A stretch of 64,000 nucleotides of DNA. Source: UTCFX2 sp963788145. GTDB taxonomy: Bacteria; Chloroflexota; Anaerolineae; Anaerolineales; UBA4823. A model generated the notes under the pieces. The model had not been told where the DNA came from. It saw only the letters and a program-made list of their open reading frames with translations, and ran no database searches. Each line of letters begins with the position of its first letter. Position 1 is the stretch's first letter. The stretch covers positions 62,001-126,000 of the forward strand of contig CAWBFQ010000002.1 in the NCBI GenBank assembly GCA_963788145.1. The letters are read 5' to 3'. A program made the position numbers and the translations under genes. This document shows, piece after piece, positions 54,359 through 63,121 of this stretch.

Positions 54359-54928
54359 TTATCTTTCCAATGCAGTCTTGACAACCATTTTGATTTCTTC
54401 GACCGATTCGAACGGGCTGATTTTTACATGGGTCAGAATACCATTTCGATCAATTACGTATGTTTCAGGGACGCCTGTCGCACGGAATGCATGATAGATA
54501 CGTGTACCCAGATCTGGTCCGTTTGGAAAAGTAATATCGTAAGTGGCTAAATAATCCAGAGACTTCTTATCGGTATCCGTCCAAGCCACTCCGAGGAAGA
54601 TGACATCCCCTTGTGGTTTATAGTAACGCCACGCAGCCTCTAAATCGGCCGCCTCCTGTGCGCATGGTTTGCACCAGGAAGCCCACAGATTTAGTACGAT
54701 CACTTTTCCCTTCAGATCCGCGCTGTTGATCTGCTCTCCATCAAATGTAGTGAGTGTGAATGTTGGGGCTTTCTCTCCGATCTTCATCTGTCCTTTCTGG
54801 GCCTTCATCAGTCCCAAGAATAACAAGATCAATAACGCGACTAATCCCATCCAGGCGAGAATTCGCCCCCATCGGGGGCGGCTGCGTTTGGTTTTCTCTA
54901 ACGTGGGGCCATTTATCTCTTGCGTCAT
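54359..54928 (-). CDS. ccmG: thiol:disulfide oxidoreductase CcmG/ResA-like
   Basis: A membrane-anchored thioredoxin-fold reductant for apocytochrome c cysteines. After a helix at about residues 22-42, the AhpC/TSA-like fold has APTFTLTTFDGEQ and the active site WASWCKPC (Cys86, Cys89), then GVPETYVIDRNG with the cis-proline. Length 189. It lies eight bases ahead of the ccmI-like gene and eight after ccmH, in the ccm operon. Confidence 0.92.
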   Translation of the reverse strand: MTQEINGPTLEKTKRSRPRWGRILAWMGLVALLILLFLGLMKAQKGQMKIGEKAPTFTLTTFDGEQINSADLKGKVIVLNLWASWCKPCAQEAADLEAAWRYYKPQGDVIFLGVAWTDTDKKSLDYLATYDITFPNGPDLGTRIYHAFRATGVPETYVIDRNGILTHVKISPFESVEEIKMVVKTALER

Positions 54929-54936
54929 TCCATCTC

Positions 54937-55437
54937 CTACAATTTCTTAAGTTCTTCTTCCAGGCGATCAAGATAAGGATCTTCAGACGTTACAGGTGGA
55001 TTGTCAACCTTATCTGAAGAAGCATCGGGTGAACCACCGCGCATGCTCAGAAATGCCCGGTAAAGCAAATAGAAGCCTGCCAGAAAAGCTATGGGCGGAA
55101 TTACATAGACCAGCCAATTTAAACCACGCGCTGGAGGGGTAGCTAATACTCGGTCGCCAAAACGTTCAACAAAAAAAGCTCTGATCTGTTGTTCATCCCA
55201 GCCTTCTGCTAATTTATCTCGGATCAGTTCGCGCCATTCAGCGCAAGCCTGGGTTGGGCATACATCCAGCGGGGTGTTTTCGCACACCGGGCAATACATA
55301 TTCTTTGCAATGGCATTGACTTGATCGTCGGTAATCAAGCCAGGTGTAGGAACCGTATCCTGGGCAAAGACACTTCCACTCCACAGTAGAGTCAGGAGCA
55401 GTGAATAGAAAATGGATAACCAGATTTTCTTCATCAT
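54937..55437 (-). CDS. ccmH: cytochrome c maturation protein CcmH
   Basis: Works with CcmG and CcmF in haem ligation. It has a signal peptide (FYSLLLTLLWSGSVFA), a short helical domain with four cysteines (YCPVCENTPLDVCPTQACAE; Cys49, 52, 60, 65), FFVERFGDRVLATPPARGLN, and one membrane helix near residues 110-130. The first CXXC corresponds to the LRCxxC site of proteobacterial CcmH; the two later cysteines are extra. Length 166. Confidence 0.9.
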   Translation of the reverse strand: MMKKIWLSIFYSLLLTLLWSGSVFAQDTVPTPGLITDDQVNAIAKNMYCPVCENTPLDVCPTQACAEWRELIRDKLAEGWDEQQIRAFFVERFGDRVLATPPARGLNWLVYVIPPIAFLAGFYLLYRAFLSMRGGSPDASSDKVDNPPVTSEDPYLDRLEEELKKL

Positions 55438-55457
55438 TTTATCAAAGCTATTGATTA

Positions 55458-57536
55458 TTAGGCTTCTGCGTTCCGTCGTTTCAAGTCAGCCTGATAAGCC
55501 TTTCGCCGAAGACGAGCCTGCTCAAACTCCGGGTCTTTATCGGGCCACGCCGCTATCAAGGTTCCAAGAATGAATACCAACCCACCCAACCAGAGCCAGT
55601 TCACCAATGGGTTTTGATACACTTTAAACGAAGCGCCCTGTGATGAAACCGGCAACCAATCAACCAGGATTACATACAGATCATCTTCCCAGGTGCTGCG
55701 AACACCAGGGATAGTCATGGGCTGCTGGGATTCAAAGAAAAAATCACGTCGAGGATAAAGCTCTCCCACCTTTTTACCGTCTTTTTCTACACTTAACACC
55801 GCACGGGCCACATTCCTTCCATCTGCTGTATCAAAAATCGCCAACGATTGGTAGGTCAGGATGTAGTCAGCCATCGTGATCGTTCCGCCCTGAGGGATAG
55901 TCGCCTGGGTTTCTTTCTGAAAAATCTCGATTCCGATGATCCCGATAGCCATCAAGACGACCCCAAGATGAATGATATAACCGCCATAACGACGACGGTT
56001 ACGCTCAATCATCGTGCGCAAGGCGATATAATAATTCTCGTTTTGACTGCGATGGCGAGCAAGTATTCCCCGCCAGAATTCATACAGCGTCACCGAGCCA
56101 ACAAATGCAATCAGGAAGAAACCGACTAATGCCGCCCAATTTCGGATACCCATTAGCAAAGGAAAACCTAGGCCGACAATCAGCGAGAAAACGAATGGCT
56201 TCCACATCAGGCGGCCTAGAGTTCTGGCAGTTGAGAGCCGCCAGGCAGAAAGCGGCGCAATGCCCATTAAGAACAATAGGCCCGCAAACAACGGGGCAGT
56301 AGCCCGCTCATAAAAAGGCGGACCGACGGTCACCTTTTGTCCAGCGAACAGCTCCGAGACCAACGGAAAGATCACGCCCCAAAAACAGACGATTAATATA
56401 CCCATAAAGAGCAAATTATTGAGCAGAAATAACGCTTCGCGGGAGAGGACCGATGTCATTTGCCCTTCGGACTTCAGACTATCCCAGCGCTTTAGCAGAA
56501 GATACATCGAAATCGCGAAAGTAAGCCCGATAAAGCCAAAGAACATTGGCCCGATCGCGCTCTGCGCAAATGCATGCACAGAAGAGAGCACCCCTGAGCG
56601 CGTGAGAAATGTCCCAAAAATAACCAGGGCATAGGTCAGGATGATCAGCACCATATTCCAATGCTTAAACAATCCGCGTTTCTCCTGGATCATCACCGAA
56701 TGCAAAAAAGCCGTACCGGTCAACCAGGGCATAAAAGCGGATATTTCCACCGGATCCCAACCCCAATATCCGCCCCAGCCAAGCACATCGTATGCCCAAC
56801 GCCCACCCAAGAGCAACCCAAGAGACAGAAACAACCAGGCGATCAATGTCCACCGGCGGGTGATGCGGATCCAACGATCATCTGTTCTTCCGGTTATCAG
56901 CGCGGCAATGGCAAATGCATATGGCACCACAAATGATACAAAGCCAAGGTAGAGCATCGGAGGGTGGATAATCATTCCGGGGTGTCGTAGTAATGGATTT
57001 AAACCTTGCCCATCTCGCATCGATGCGAGAACAGCTCCTGCTGGTTGGAACATCGTCACCTGAAATTCACCCCCCGGCATGCGCCAAATTCGGCTGAACG
57101 GATTTTCGAAAATGATGATCAAGAACAAGAAAAACGCCAGAGTGAATAGCGACACAACAATTACCCAGGGCAGGAATTCGCGATCGCGATCCCACTTTCG
57201 AAAGGTAACTGCCGAGGCAAAAGCTGACATCAGCCAGGCCCAGAACAGCAACGAGCCAGACTGTCCGCCCCATAGCGCTGTGATCCGCAAATAATACGGC
57301 ATGCTATTGCTAGTAACCGATGCGACGTATTCCACTTCATAATGTCCTGTCACCAATAGGTACATCAGACCCACAGCAGAAACTGTAATGAGCGGGAAGG
57401 TAAGCAGCATTGCCAGCCGCGCGCTTTCTACCCACTCAGTTTTCCCATTTCTATCACCATAAATCGCGGCTACAATTCCGTAGACCGCTATCAAAAAGGC
57501 AATTACAAGAGCGCCAAAACTGAAATCAGCAACCAT
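55458..57536 (-). CDS. ccmF: cytochrome c haem lyase CcmF
   Basis: The integral membrane haem ligase. Its 692 residues include about 14 membrane helices, the WWD-type motif WGGYWGWDPVEISAFMPWL, MPYYLRITALWGGQSGSLLFW, HPGMIIHPPMLYLGF and SGVLSSVHAFAQS, all CcmF hallmarks. The periplasmic C-terminal region has a beta segment (PQGGTITMADYILTYQSLAIFD). Start ATG 57536 with GAGG upstream; a TTG two codons earlier is possible. It lies 29 bases after ccmE and 20 before ccmH. Confidence 0.95.
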   Translation of the reverse strand: MVADFSFGALVIAFLIAVYGIVAAIYGDRNGKTEWVESARLAMLLTFPLITVSAVGLMYLLVTGHYEVEYVASVTSNSMPYYLRITALWGGQSGSLLFWAWLMSAFASAVTFRKWDRDREFLPWVIVVSLFTLAFFLFLIIIFENPFSRIWRMPGGEFQVTMFQPAGAVLASMRDGQGLNPLLRHPGMIIHPPMLYLGFVSFVVPYAFAIAALITGRTDDRWIRITRRWTLIAWLFLSLGLLLGGRWAYDVLGWGGYWGWDPVEISAFMPWLTGTAFLHSVMIQEKRGLFKHWNMVLIILTYALVIFGTFLTRSGVLSSVHAFAQSAIGPMFFGFIGLTFAISMYLLLKRWDSLKSEGQMTSVLSREALFLLNNLLFMGILIVCFWGVIFPLVSELFAGQKVTVGPPFYERATAPLFAGLLFLMGIAPLSAWRLSTARTLGRLMWKPFVFSLIVGLGFPLLMGIRNWAALVGFFLIAFVGSVTLYEFWRGILARHRSQNENYYIALRTMIERNRRRYGGYIIHLGVVLMAIGIIGIEIFQKETQATIPQGGTITMADYILTYQSLAIFDTADGRNVARAVLSVEKDGKKVGELYPRRDFFFESQQPMTIPGVRSTWEDDLYVILVDWLPVSSQGASFKVYQNPLVNWLWLGGLVFILGTLIAAWPDKDPEFEQARLRRKAYQADLKRRNAEA

Positions 57537-57565
57537 TAACAACCGCCTCGATTAGATTTCATTTT

Positions 57566-58075
57566 TTATTCTGCCTGATCCGGGAGTGCATCTTCGTATT
57601 TGGTCGGGCATTTCAAGAGCAATTCATCGGCCTGGAAAACGCCATCCGCGCCCATTTTTCCGGTGATAATCGCTTGCGCTTCATTGCGTAGCAGATCAGG
57701 CTTTGGACCGTTGTAGAGTACTACAAGCTTTTGTCTGCTTGGATCGATCACAGCATCATGAAGCACCGCCACTAAACCACCCTGTGCTTCGATCTCTTTA
57801 TTGTCACCAGGGATATTGGCAATGGTGAATGTCAGGTTTAAGGTTTGCGGATCGTATTGAATCGAATCGCCAATCACCGCGCCAGAAATCCGCAAATCTC
57901 GCCCCTGCAGGTCAGCGCCCTTCGAATAGACCTCATCAACGGTCAGAAAATATTGAGCGCTTGCCTGAGTTGAAGAGATTATTAAATAAACCACCGCTGC
58001 TACGATCAACAGACCACCGATGATGAATTTCATCCGTCCAGCAGAACTGGTTTCCGTTTGAATGGTTTGCTCCAT
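57566..58075 (-). CDS. ccmE: haem chaperone CcmE, Cys-type (CXXXY)
   Basis: Accepts haem from CcmC and hands it to CcmF. The 169-residue protein has one N-terminal membrane helix (FIIGGLLIVAAVVYLII), the OB-fold core (FLTVDEVYSKGADLQGRDLR), VLYNGPKPDLLRNEAQAIITG, and the haem-attachment region ADELLLKCPTKYED. The usual histidine of HXXXY is replaced by Cys156, with Tyr160 kept, so it is the cysteine variant known from some archaea and sulfate reducers. First gene of the ccm operon. Confidence 0.93.
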   Translation of the reverse strand: MEQTIQTETSSAGRMKFIIGGLLIVAAVVYLIISSTQASAQYFLTVDEVYSKGADLQGRDLRISGAVIGDSIQYDPQTLNLTFTIANIPGDNKEIEAQGGLVAVLHDAVIDPSRQKLVVLYNGPKPDLLRNEAQAIITGKMGADGVFQADELLLKCPTKYEDALPDQAE

Positions 58076-58130
58076 GAAACTTCCTCCATTTTATTTGGCG
58101 AATCTTCTTCGATATACTTAAGCTAAACAA

Positions 58131-58163
58131 GAATTTCCCTGCACAATAGGGGCAAGGAAATTC
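58131..58163 (-). promoter_or_regulatory. inverted repeat upstream of ccmE
   Basis: A 12-bp arm with one mismatch, GAATTTCCCTGC (58131-58142) and GCAAGGAAATTC (58152-58163), loop 9, about 56-88 bases before the ccmE ATG. It could be an operator or leader hairpin. Confidence 0.4.
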
Positions 58164-58239
58164 TGTCATAATAAGATTAACCTAGCCTGAGACTGTATAA
58201 AAAAACTAATGAGAATGTGTTAAGAAAATGTTATTACCG

Positions 58240-58944
58240 CTAACAGATCTCGATTAAACCCGTCCGAACAGCAAAACGAACCAAATCAACACACGAATGG
58301 ATCTCCAGTTTAGACATGATTCGCTCGCGATGACGAGCCACGGTTTTATGGCTGATTCCGAGTTTTTCACCTGTCTCGATATTCGTCAAACCTTCTGTGA
58401 TAAGCTTTAAGACCTGAATCTCCCTCTCCGAAAGCGTTTCCAGGCGATTTCTATCTTCGCTAGATACGCCATTCACTTTATCAGGAGATCTGGCTGTAAT
58501 GGCTGATTCATGTGCCAGAAGGCGCTGGTAATCTTCTAACAAAAAAACAGTCAGAGCGGGTTGTAAATACACCTGACCGGCTACAACAGTATGTATTGCC
58601 CCCACTAATTCTTCTGCAGCCACTTGCTTTGTCACATAGCCATCCGCTCCGGCTGCCAGCATTTCAAGGAAATACTCCTTATCCGCATGGATGGTCAAAG
58701 CCAAAACCTTACAATCAGAGCAAACTTGTTTGATCTGGCGCGTCGCTTCGAGACCATCCATCCCATCCATCGTGATATCCATAATCACCAGATTCGGGGA
58801 TACTCTAGAGGCCAGATCAATGGCTGCTGCTCCATTATTCGCCTCAGCCACAACTTCCAGTCCATCCTGTGTTTGCAGAAAAGTCTTTAATCCCGTGCGA
58901 ACCACATCATGATCATCCACTAACATGAGCCTGATATTTTCCAT
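58240..58944 (-). CDS. NarL/FixJ-type response regulator
   Basis: A 234-residue protein with a receiver domain (VDDHD near residue 10, phospho-acceptor Asp56 in NLVIMDITMDGM, Lys in GYVTKQ) and a C-terminal LuxR-type helix-turn-helix (LSEREIQVLKLITEGLTNIE, then HKTVARHRERIMSKL). An extended linker lies between them. It is encoded 61 bases after the histidine kinase, so it is the cognate regulator. The probable target is the divergent decaheme lipoprotein gene, in view of the repeats in that promoter. Confidence 0.93.
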   Translation of the reverse strand: MENIRLMLVDDHDVVRTGLKTFLQTQDGLEVVAEANNGAAAIDLASRVSPNLVIMDITMDGMDGLEATRQIKQVCSDCKVLALTIHADKEYFLEMLAAGADGYVTKQVAAEELVGAIHTVVAGQVYLQPALTVFLLEDYQRLLAHESAITARSPDKVNGVSSEDRNRLETLSEREIQVLKLITEGLTNIETGEKLGISHKTVARHRERIMSKLEIHSCVDLVRFAVRTGLIEIC

Positions 58945-59005
58945 ATAATTTCCTCCATTTTGCCATCGTTAATCGATCATCAAGAATTAAAAATCGGTGG
59001 ATGAT

Positions 59006-60460
59006 TCACACCGCTTGAGTGGGAACCAGAATCTCGACCCGAGATCCCGAACCGGGAGATGTCTGTATGAACAACTCTCCGCCAACCGATTCAGCACGTT
59101 CACGCATCCCTGCCAGTCCCCACCCTCTCTTCGATGCCTGATCCAACACGAATCCAGACCCATCATCCGATATCTTTAGCGCAACCGACTCTGTTGTAAA
59201 GACAAGCTCCATTTGTGCCTGGTGCACACAAGCATGCCGATAGATATTCGTCAATGCTTCTTGCATGATCCGGTAGAGAGCGGTTTCGAGCATCGGGTCC
59301 AATCTTCGTTGTTGTCCTACCACTTGCATATCTATCGCCAATCCGGTTTGTTTTTCGGTTTCACGCACGTAGGATCGTAATGCAGGGATTAAACCGAGAT
59401 CATCCAATTGAGCAGGGCGAAGGTCACGCACCAGCCGGGAGATTCCGTCAGCCATTCGGCGGCTCAGATTACGTAGATGTTCCAGTTGTTGGGTAGCATT
59501 GGAATAATCACCCACCAAATTCTGCAAGGCTGCCAGGTGGAGTGAAAATGCGGTTAAAGTCTGAGAGGTTTCATCGTGCAGTTCACGCGCCATTCGCTTT
59601 CGTTCTTCCTCCTGGGCCTGTACAATATGGCGCAGCAGATCCTGACGCATCATTTCACGTTCCTTCATTTCAGTCTCGAGTTGCTGGAGCGCCTCCAATC
59701 GGGCTTGTTGAGCAGATAGGAAAAGACGCTGCCGCTCGGTTTCGATCAATTGAGTAGCTTTGATCAACCCAAACGTGATCAGGATCGCCATTACAGCCCG
59801 GATTGTTTGAACCGGGATACCAGTCGCCTTAAGGAAGTTGCCTGAATTTATAACATTCGCTGGAAAGATATCTGCCTGAGGAACAATGACCTGGCTCAGT
59901 GAATAGATTACAAAAGCCCAGGCAGCCAGCCGTAAAGGATTCTTCAAGTTGGGCAAGCCTTGCTGGATAGCTCGATTGGATTCCCGATATAAGGCGATCC
60001 CTGCGATCATTGCACCTGGGATAGCCAAAGAATAACGCGTTGCGATATCGATATGCGCAAGAATATCACCATGCGAGTTCCAGACCGATATCCCCAATAC
60101 CTGAATAGCCAAGGTATATGCAATGATTCCGGCAATCCACTTTGGTTTTTCTTTTCCGAATAAATCCCGTTCAGGGTACATTAATTGCAGTCCAAAAATA
60201 AGAAGGGCGCCGAACGAAATAATCAAAAGGCCTATTCTCAGCCAACCCAGAAGAATGGAATCCACATTTTCAAACCAACCGCTGTGGTTCAGAAACATCT
60301 CAAACCATTCATGTATGCCATGCAAGATACCAAAAACCACCAATGGTATCAGAAAACGGCGCTCCACAAGTATCGGCGACCGCCCTGCTTCAAATGACAT
60401 CGCCAGTCCCATACTGAAGAAGGCCAGTCCATAAACGAAAAAAACCAGGGTGATCGTCAT
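59006..60460 (-). CDS. membrane sensor histidine kinase (HisKA_3 / NarX-like)
   Basis: Its 484 residues start with seven or eight membrane helices (residues 1 to about 235), making up a sensor of unknown ligand. A coiled coil (TERQRLFLSAQQARLEALQQ) follows, then a HisKA_3 dimerisation helix with ARELHDETSQTL (His295) and the HATPase domain with N-box LYRIMQEALTNIYRHA and DDGSGFVLD, GWGLAGMRERAESVGG. The membrane region holds the HEWFEMFLNHSGWF segment. Pairs with the response regulator just downstream. A -10 at 60472-60477, 11 bases before the ATG, suggests a leaderless mRNA. Confidence 0.92.
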   Translation of the reverse strand: MTITLVFFVYGLAFFSMGLAMSFEAGRSPILVERRFLIPLVVFGILHGIHEWFEMFLNHSGWFENVDSILLGWLRIGLLIISFGALLIFGLQLMYPERDLFGKEKPKWIAGIIAYTLAIQVLGISVWNSHGDILAHIDIATRYSLAIPGAMIAGIALYRESNRAIQQGLPNLKNPLRLAAWAFVIYSLSQVIVPQADIFPANVINSGNFLKATGIPVQTIRAVMAILITFGLIKATQLIETERQRLFLSAQQARLEALQQLETEMKEREMMRQDLLRHIVQAQEEERKRMARELHDETSQTLTAFSLHLAALQNLVGDYSNATQQLEHLRNLSRRMADGISRLVRDLRPAQLDDLGLIPALRSYVRETEKQTGLAIDMQVVGQQRRLDPMLETALYRIMQEALTNIYRHACVHQAQMELVFTTESVALKISDDGSGFVLDQASKRGWGLAGMRERAESVGGELFIQTSPGSGSRVEILVPTQAV

Positions 60461-60811
60461 ATCTACTATTTATTATATTCTAATCTTGGGTAATATTCAG
60501 TAATCTATTTATGGTGATTCACCCAATGTATTTATGACCAAATGCCTTTCCGAAACGCTGTTTTTGCCTTGAAAAGCTTATTTTGGGGTAATTTTCTAAG
60601 AAAACAGATATTTACCCTAATCAATTCTTAATTTTAGGGTATAATACCTATGCATAAATAGGTAGAATTCCCACTAATTACTGCTCTTGACGCGTATTCA
60701 AGTGGGTACTTTACATCAAAGATTAACTTTTTGGAGGTTTTACGCTAGAACAAAATTTTGTTTCCGTATTGGATTTTATATACTGAATAAATCACTTAGA
60801 GGAGAATATAT
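60461..60811. promoter_or_regulatory. divergent control region of the sensor kinase and the decaheme gene
   Basis: A 351-base AT-rich gap without a gene. On the minus strand, TATAAT at 60472-60477 serves the kinase. On the plus strand, TATAAT at 60640-60645 serves the decaheme gene, leaving a leader of about 160 bases. An inverted repeat TACCCTAA (60613-60620) and TTAGGGTA (60634-60641) brackets the expected -35 and overlaps the -10. Related GGGTAA blocks occur near 60487-60492 and 60595-60601. The decaheme ATG has GAGGAG eight bases upstream. Confidence 0.6.
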
Positions 60812-63050
60812 ATGAAAACGAAATGGATCATCATTGGAGGAATGTTACTGATATTTCTGTTCGCCCTGGCAGCCTGCCAGCCAGCTCCAGCGCCAACCAG
60901 CGCTCCTGTGGAGGCAGTTCCATGCCCAACAGCAGCGCCATGTCCGGAATGCCCGGCTTGCCCGGCTCCGGAAGAACCATTGGTGAAGGACGTCCCATTC
61001 CAGGAGATGTGGGCTGGCTCCCCGCACAACCTGGCGGACGCAGAAGCATTCAACCATTGGAATGAAGAATCACCTGCCGAAGTCCCAACAGATTGTGCAA
61101 ATTGCCATACTTCCCAAGGGTATGCAGAGTTTGTTGCCACTGGCAGTGTTGCTAGCCCGATCCCGGCTCCAGCCGGAACGATCCAATGCGTTGCATGCCA
61201 TAATGAAGCCACTGCGAAGCTGACCAGCGTAAAATTCCCTGGCAAAGTCGCTCTGGAAGAAGGCGCAGAGCCCGTTAACATTGAGTTGACTGGTTTAGGT
61301 CCAGAAGCGCGCTGCCTTGTCTGCCACCAGGGGCGCGCCTCAAAGAGCAGTGTGGATGAGACTCTGGCCAGATTCAATGCGACCGAAGATCTGGACACAG
61401 TCCCAGCTGCGGTTGAAGAACGCACCCTCGGTTTTATCAATATTCACTACTTCCCTGCCGCAGCTACGCTGTATGGCAGCATGGTAAAAGGCGGGTACGA
61501 ATATGATGGCAAGTCTTACGATGTCAAGAACGATCACGTCGAAGGCTATGACACCTGCATCGGCTGTCACAATTCGCATACCCTTGAGGTAAAGCTAGAC
61601 GAGTGTAAAACGTGCCATACAAATGTTGCCAGCCTGGAGGATGTACGCAACATCCGCAGCGCCGGCTCAATGGTAGATTATGATGGCGATGGCGACATAC
61701 AAGAAGGCATTGCCAGTGAGGTTGCCAGTCTGCAGACCGCGCTGCTGCAGAATATCCAGGCCTATGCAAAAGAGGTGGGCGGCGCAGCAATTGCCTATAA
61801 CCCGGCAAGCTATCCTTATTTCTTTGCCGACACAAATGGAGATGGCCAGGTCGGCGACGATGAGGCCAATGCTGGAAATTCATATAAGAACTGGACTGGG
61901 CGTTTGGTAAAAGCAGCCTACAATTATCAGATGTCGGTGAAGGATCCTGGCTCTTATGCTCATGGCGGCAAATACACCATCCAGTTACTCTATGACTCAA
62001 TCTCTGATCTGAACGAGAAAGTCAGCAGCCCGATCGATATGACCGCGATGAACCGTATCGATGCAGGTCACTTTGCTGGCTCACAGGAGGCTTTCCGTCA
62101 TTGGGACGCCGAAGGCATGGAAGTCCCTGGCGCCTGTGCAAAATGTCACTCTGCCACTGGTTTACCGGTTTTCCTTAAAAATGCGGTCAATATCGCCGAG
62201 CCAGCTTCGAATGGTTTGAATTGCACAACCTGTCACAATGACTTGAGCACCTTCACCCGCTTTACTGTCAACCAAGTTAAGTTCCCAAGCGGAAAGTCGA
62301 TCTCTTTTGGCGATGAAAACGACTCCAACCTGTGTTTGAACTGCCACCAGGGTCGTGAGTTCTGCGGCCAGCATCAACTCGGTCGTCACTGCCGCTGGTG
62401 TGGGAGATGATGAGACTTCCGAAGCGCTCCGGTTCCGCAACCCTCACTATTTCGCCGCCGGCGCAACGCTCTTTGGAACCGAAGCGATGGGGGCCTATCA
62501 ATATGACGGCAAGGAATATGATGGACGCAATCTACATGTCCAGGGATCCCAAACATGCATTGAATGTCATGACGCCCATGCATTGAAAGTCTCTGTAGAG
62601 AAATGCTCCACCTGCCACGTCTCCGTTCAGGCTTTAGAAGACGTCACCACAATCCGCATGTCCACGGTGGATTACGATGGAGATGGAGATGTAACCGAAG
62701 GACTTGCTTTTGAGGTTCAGTCTTTCCAGGATGCTCTGCTGGTTGCCATACAACAATACGTAACCGATCAGGGACTGCCCGCTATCGTGTATAGTCCCAC
62801 GACCTATCCATATTTCCTGGTGGATACGAATGCCAATGGCACCATCGATAGCGGTGAAGGCGGATACGCCTCCTGGACTCCCCGTTTGTTGCGAGCCGCT
62901 TACAATTACCAATGGACTGCTAAAGACCCAGGAGCATTTGCTCATAACGGCGCTTATATCATGCAAGTAATCTATGACAGTCTGCAAGACCTAGGCGCAG
63001 ATGTACAATCGCTGACCCGTCCGGAAGTAACCATTCCTCCGGCTCAGTAA
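60812..63050 (+). CDS. decaheme c-type cytochrome lipoprotein (duplicated pentaheme), one frameshift
   Basis: The signal peptide ends in the lipobox LAAC (Cys22), then a Pro/Cys linker (CPTAAPCPECPACP, residues 38-51). Ten CXXCH haem sites follow, five per half. In the first half they are at residues 95, 126, 168, 249 and 265 (CANCH, CVACH, CLVCH, CIGCH, CKTCH). The second half has CAKCH, CTTCH, CLNCH, CIECH and CSTCH. The halves are clear repeats (HYFPAAATLYG / HYFAAGATLFG; DPGSYAHGGKYTIQLLYDS / DPGAFAHNGAYIMQVIYDS) and each has DYDGDGD and DTNGDG-type EF-hand-like loops. One base too many near 62360 splits the gene; joined it is about 745 residues. Probably an exported redox lipoprotein; its partners are unknown. 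Confidence 0.85.
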
Positions 63051-63071
63051 TCAGCCAATCTCAATAGATAA

Positions 63072-63110
63072 AAAAACCGGGCTTCGTTTGAAGCCCGGTT
63101 TTTCGTTTTT
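63072..63110. terminator. terminator of the decaheme gene
   Basis: A perfect 14-bp stem (63072-63085 with 63090-63103), 4-base loop, A5 and T5 at the ends with a second T5 after CG. It can also serve the convergent gene ending at 63122. Confidence 0.92.
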
Positions 63111-63121
63111 GGGGATGCAGT

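Noticed and set aside
58080..58169. Small minus-strand reading frame beginning MTEFPCPYCAGKF upstream of and overlapping ccmE
   Set aside because: It looks like a zinc knuckle for a few residues but continues inside ccmE in another frame without homology, and its CPYC part coincides with the inverted repeat.
60613..60641. Exact NarL heptamer pair
   Set aside because: TACCCTA does not meet TACYYMT at the last two positions, so only a general regulator repeat is claimed.
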